Positions 4,443-6,711 of a stretch of 6,711 nucleotides of DNA are shown in pieces. Numbering within the stretch: position 1 is the first letter of the stretch; the number at the start of each line of letters is the position of its first letter. This stretch comes from Pirellulales bacterium (GTDB lineage Bacteria; Planctomycetota; Planctomycetia; Pirellulales; JALHPA01): assembly GCA_022842745.1 (NCBI GenBank), contig JALHPA010000147.1:1-6711 (forward strand), in the 5' to 3' direction. Below the pieces are notes generated by a model that saw only the letters and a program-made list of their open reading frames with translations, was not told where the DNA came from and made no database searches. The position numbers and the translations under genes are program-made.

Positions 4443-5948
4443 CTAATCGCGCGGCGTTGGGGGAAGCCGCTGATCGGCCAGCGTCGATGGTGGTGGCAGC
4501 TTGGACCGAGGCCAGAGCAGCCCGACCAGCAGGATGGCGGACGTGCTGAAAACGGGGATTAGAAATGAGTGCGCTCGTCCCCCATCCAACCACGGCGGCA
4601 GCCACGTGGGGGGGGTATACTCGGCTCCGAGCCACATCCAGAACGTGATGGCCACGCCCGCCGCTACTCCGGCCAAGCCGGCGCGGCCGCTGGCCTTGGA
4701 AACCAGGCCGAGGAGGAACAAGCCGAGGACCCCCCCGGTGAAGATGCCTGCCAATTTGGACCATTGTTGGAGCACGGACGCTTCTTTGATCATGGCGAAT
4801 CCCATGGCCATGCTGAGGATGCCGCAGACGAGCGTGGCGGTTCGGAGAACGAGGAGGGATTCGCGCTCTGGGGCCTGGGGTCGGAAGTAGCGCTTGTAAA
4901 GGTCGCAGAGAACGAGGGTTGCGGAAGCGTTGAGGCTGGAATCCATGGCGGCGGCGCAGAGGGCGGCGATGACCAGACCCCGGAGTCCGACGGGCATTTG
5001 CGTGGCGATGAAGTGGGGGAAGGCCTGTTTGGCTTCACCGCTGAAAAGGTCGGGCTGGGATTGGTAGAACGCGAACAGCGCCGTTCCGAGCCAGAAGAAT
5101 ACGGCCGCCAAAGGGACATAGAGAGACGCTCCGAGCCAGATGCTTTTCTGCGCCTCCCGATCGCTGCGGGCCGTGATATAGCGCTGGACGTAGCTCTGAT
5201 CGACGCCGAAATTGTGGAGGTTCATGACCAGGCCGTAGGCGAGCACCACCCAGACCGTTGGTAAATCCAAACGCCAGTCGGCGCTGCCGAGCGAAAACTT
5301 GTCGTGAAGACTCGCCGTACTCCAGACCTCCGCGGGACCGCCGGGGATTCTGAGGATCAGGACGGCCACACAGGCGAGCACGCCGGCCACGAGAATCGCG
5401 CTTTGCACCACGCCTGTCCAGACCACCGCCTCGGTACCTCCGACGAGCGGAAAGACGATCATTAGCGCCGCCAGGACGGCGATGATGATGTGCTCGTCCC
5501 CGCCCACAAACGGTTTGAGCGCAAGGGCGAGGAGATAGAGAATGGTCCCGGTGCGCACGACCTGGGTGAGGAGGAAGCAGAGAACTGCGTAGGTCCTCGC
5601 CCAGGCGCCGAAACGCCGCTCAAGGTGCTCGTAGGCGGAGATGTTACCCAGCCGCCGGTAAAAGGGGGCGAACCACCGTGCGCCAACCCAGGCGGCGGGA
5701 AGCGTGGCCAGGGAGAAAAGGAACATGTTCCAGTTGCCGGCGTAGGAGTCGGCCGGGTTCGCCAAAAAGCTGATGCTGCTGATGTAGGAGCCGAAGATGG
5801 AGAGTCCGACTGCCCAGCCGGGGAGCGACCTGCCTGCCGCCATGAAGCGCTCGCTCGATTCTCCGCGCAGTCCGAACCAGCAACCGAAGCCGGTCACTAG
5901 GAGCAGATAGCCGACCACAAAAACCAGATCGATCGAGGAGAGAGCCAT
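4443..5948 (-). CDS. Sodium:solute symporter family (SSF, TC 2.A.21) transporter
   Basis: A 501-residue inner-membrane protein with about 13 hydrophobic helices, the normal size for SSF. Diagnostic blocks are GWAVGLSIFGSYISSISFLANPA (residues 44-66), QVVRTGTILYL (129-139), GGTEAVVWTGVVQ (170-182) and LNASATLVLCDLY (339-351). The first block resembles sialic-acid-type (SiaT-like) and SLC5 carriers, and Arg132 lies where SiaT, as I recall, has its substrate-binding Arg. The substrate is still not assignable. Two sodium-site features look abnormal: the family's WTD is WTG (177-179), and the helix around 322-351 reads AAAMDSSLN where relatives have about three more residues containing a Ser-Ser/Thr pair. 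ATG 5948 is chosen because helix 1 follows at once; no Shine-Dalgarno is visible. The in-frame upstream extension to a GTG at 6083 is Pro/Arg-rich and unlikely. The gene converges on the pilin cassette. Confidence 0.9.
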   Translation of the reverse strand: MALSSIDLVFVVGYLLLVTGFGCWFGLRGESSERFMAAGRSLPGWAVGLSIFGSYISSISFLANPADSYAGNWNMFLFSLATLPAAWVGARWFAPFYRRLGNISAYEHLERRFGAWARTYAVLCFLLTQVVRTGTILYLLALALKPFVGGDEHIIIAVLAALMIVFPLVGGTEAVVWTGVVQSAILVAGVLACVAVLILRIPGGPAEVWSTASLHDKFSLGSADWRLDLPTVWVVLAYGLVMNLHNFGVDQSYVQRYITARSDREAQKSIWLGASLYVPLAAVFFWLGTALFAFYQSQPDLFSGEAKQAFPHFIATQMPVGLRGLVIAALCAAAMDSSLNASATLVLCDLYKRYFRPQAPERESLLVLRTATLVCGILSMAMGFAMIKEASVLQQWSKLAGIFTGGVLGLFLLGLVSKASGRAGLAGVAAGVAITFWMWLGAEYTPPTWLPPWLDGGRAHSFLIPVFSTSAILLVGLLWPRSKLPPPSTLADQRLPPTPRD

Positions 5949-6261
5949 GCGTTGTTTGCTTACTGGTGGACGGCCGTTCGATTGGTTCGGACTCACCCAG
6001 GGGATCCATGGGAGGCGCAGCGGATATGCTGTTAACGGGTCCGGCGGACTGTTGCCGGTTCGATCGAAGCGACGCAGGGGCACGAGGTAACCGGATGTAG
6101 GCGAGGCCGGTCCGGTGAATCATTTTCGTGGGAGCGGCGCAAGGACTGCAAGCCAGGGGGCGGATAAAGTCGGGTCAAGGTGGGTTTTGATGGAGCGGAT
6201 CGTCGTGGTGGGGGGCTGGAGAGCGTCGCAGGAGGGGATCGTCCGCGGGGCGTTGTGCGGC

Positions 6262-6285
6262 GGGAGCGGGGCTTTTGGGAGCGGG
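6262..6285 (+). repeat. Paired GGGAGCGGG repeats with quadruplex potential
   Basis: GGGAGCGGG occurs at 6262-6270 and 6277-6285, 15 bases apart. Together the G-runs (3, 4, 3, 3) with loops of 3, 5 and 3 bases meet the canonical quadruplex pattern on the + strand. The unit ends six bases before the -35 of the candidate MoxR promoter, a position suited to an activator site; this role is inferred from position only. Confidence 0.5.
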
Positions 6286-6291
6286 ATCGCG

Positions 6292-6320
6292 TTGAATTTG
6301 GGTTGGGCAAGGTCAATAAT
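6292..6320 (+). promoter_or_regulatory. Candidate sigma70-type promoter for the MoxR gene
   Basis: TTGAAT (6292-6297, four of six consensus positions), a 17-base spacer and AATAAT (6315-6320, five of six) form the best promoter-like pair in the divergent region. The start of transcription would be near 6327, leaving about 150 bases of leader before ATG 6479, or 95 before the alternative ATG 6422. Confidence 0.4.
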
Positions 6321-6465
6321 GAGGTCGGCGCCGCCGCGGGACGCGAGCGGGGGTGTGGGCGTTGTTACCGGCATGCCTGCCGTGCGGCGAATAAGGATCG
6401 ATTTGAGGGAGCGCTCGATTGATGAATCAAGCCGGACGAACTTCCGACGGTGACACGCTTGGACC

Positions 6466-6470
6466 GGAGG
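6466..6470 (+). promoter_or_regulatory. Shine-Dalgarno for the MoxR gene
   Basis: GGAGG lies eight bases before ATG 6479, good spacing that favours this start over the in-frame ATG at 6422. The latter has only GAGGGA eleven bases upstream. Confidence 0.6.
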
Positions 6471-6478
6471 AGAACTCG

Positions 6479-6711
6479 ATGGGAAGCCTATCGCCGGAAT
6501 TGGGCGACGACGACGTGCAGGCGGTGCGGAAACTGAATGAGGCGTTCCGGCGGATCACGGATGAAGTGGGCAAGGTGATCGTCGGGCAGCGGCAGGTGCT
6601 GGAGGAGCTGCTGGTGGCGCTGTTCGCGGGGGGGCATTGCCTGCTGGTGGGGGTGCCGGGGCTGGCGAAGACGTTGATGATCCGGACGCTGGCGCAATCG
6701 CTGTCGCTGCA
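6479..6711 (+). CDS. MoxR-family AAA+ ATPase, N-terminal part (runs off the window)
   Basis: The first 77 codons of a MoxR-type ATPase, cut by the window edge. After an acidic leader (MGSLSPELGDDD) come the helix QAVRKLNEAFRRITDEVGKV, the family's IVGQ at residues 34-37 and GGHCLLVGVPGLAKT (51-65). The latter holds the Walker A lysine-threonine at 64-65. MoxR proteins are ATP-dependent chaperone-like factors that usually work with von Willebrand factor A and DUF58 partners in maturing protein complexes or in envelope processes. Such partners would be expected just downstream, outside the window. In planctomycetes MoxR genes often head such clusters. An in-frame ATG at 6422 would add 19 polar residues, but the Shine-Dalgarno supports 6479. 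Walker B and the sensor regions are not visible. Confidence 0.9.
   Translation, partial: MGSLSPELGDDDVQAVRKLNEAFRRITDEVGKVIVGQRQVLEELLVALFAGGHCLLVGVPGLAKTLMIRTLAQSLSL

Larger units (their letters stand above)
5949..6478. other. 530-base region between divergent symporter and MoxR genes
   Basis: No convincing gene is found here. Open frames on both strands give low-complexity Pro/Arg/Gly-rich products without domains, and the best of them (minus strand, 6120-6374) overlaps a promoter-like element. The right half is strongly G-rich on the + strand. It contains a pair of GGGAGCGGG repeats, a candidate promoter at 6292-6320, and two TCGATT copies 17 bases apart (6398 and 6415). The left half should hold the symporter promoter, but none stands out. 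Confidence 0.6.

Noticed and set aside
6120..6374. 84-codon minus-strand open frame with high GC at third positions
   Set aside because: The product is Pro-rich without domain character, it overlaps the candidate MoxR promoter, and its ribosome binding site is weak. Base composition alone explains the open frame.
2131..6374. Shared GCGTTGTTAC(A/C)GGCA at about 2131 and 6359
   Set aside because: A 14-15 base match with one mismatch is expected several times by chance in a window of this length, and the contexts differ.

Overview
The window is GC-rich bacterial DNA, and the gene types suggest a member of the Planctomycetota. The clues are a very short Flp-type pilin with the planctomycete-like ATAVEYAVLLAL core, a DUF6931-like protein beside a stand-alone FHA protein, a membrane-anchored protein without recognisable domains, and a MoxR ATPase. 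This assignment is inferred from gene style, not from a marker gene, and a related phylum such as Verrucomicrobiota is not excluded.

Layout. At the left edge a tight two-gene unit runs rightward: a small FHA-domain protein (74-358) and a DUF6931-like protein (362-1024). It converges, with a 19-base gap, on a leftward gene for an M91-family zinc metallopeptidase (1044-2036), which resembles secreted effectors and toxins. Upstream of that and also leftward is a YedA-like EamA/DMT exporter (2187 to about 3227). Head-to-head with the exporter is a single-pass membrane protein of unknown function (3381-3995). Then comes a self-contained Flp pilin cassette with a candidate promoter, a 60-residue pilin gene (4178-4360) and a strong intrinsic terminator (4396-4425). 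A leftward sodium:solute symporter family gene follows (4443-5948). After 530 bases without a convincing gene, the window ends inside a rightward MoxR AAA+ ATPase gene (6479 to beyond 6711).

How the genes might work together. Only the FHA/DUF6931 pair is clearly co-organised. Families like these occur in specialised protein-secretion loci, and M91 peptidases are known as secreted effectors, so the left third may be the edge of a secretion/effector locus. This is an inference; no secretion apparatus gene lies in the window. The rest reads as independent single-gene units.

Most notable points: (1) the symporter appears to lack conserved sodium-site residues in two membrane helices, including what looks like a three-residue in-frame deletion; (2) the M91 peptidase has four tandem seven-residue repeats at its N-terminus; (3) the FHA domain lacks key phosphothreonine-binding residues; (4) several G-quadruplex-capable motifs sit at gene junctions. 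No tRNA, rRNA, CRISPR array or insertion sequence was seen.
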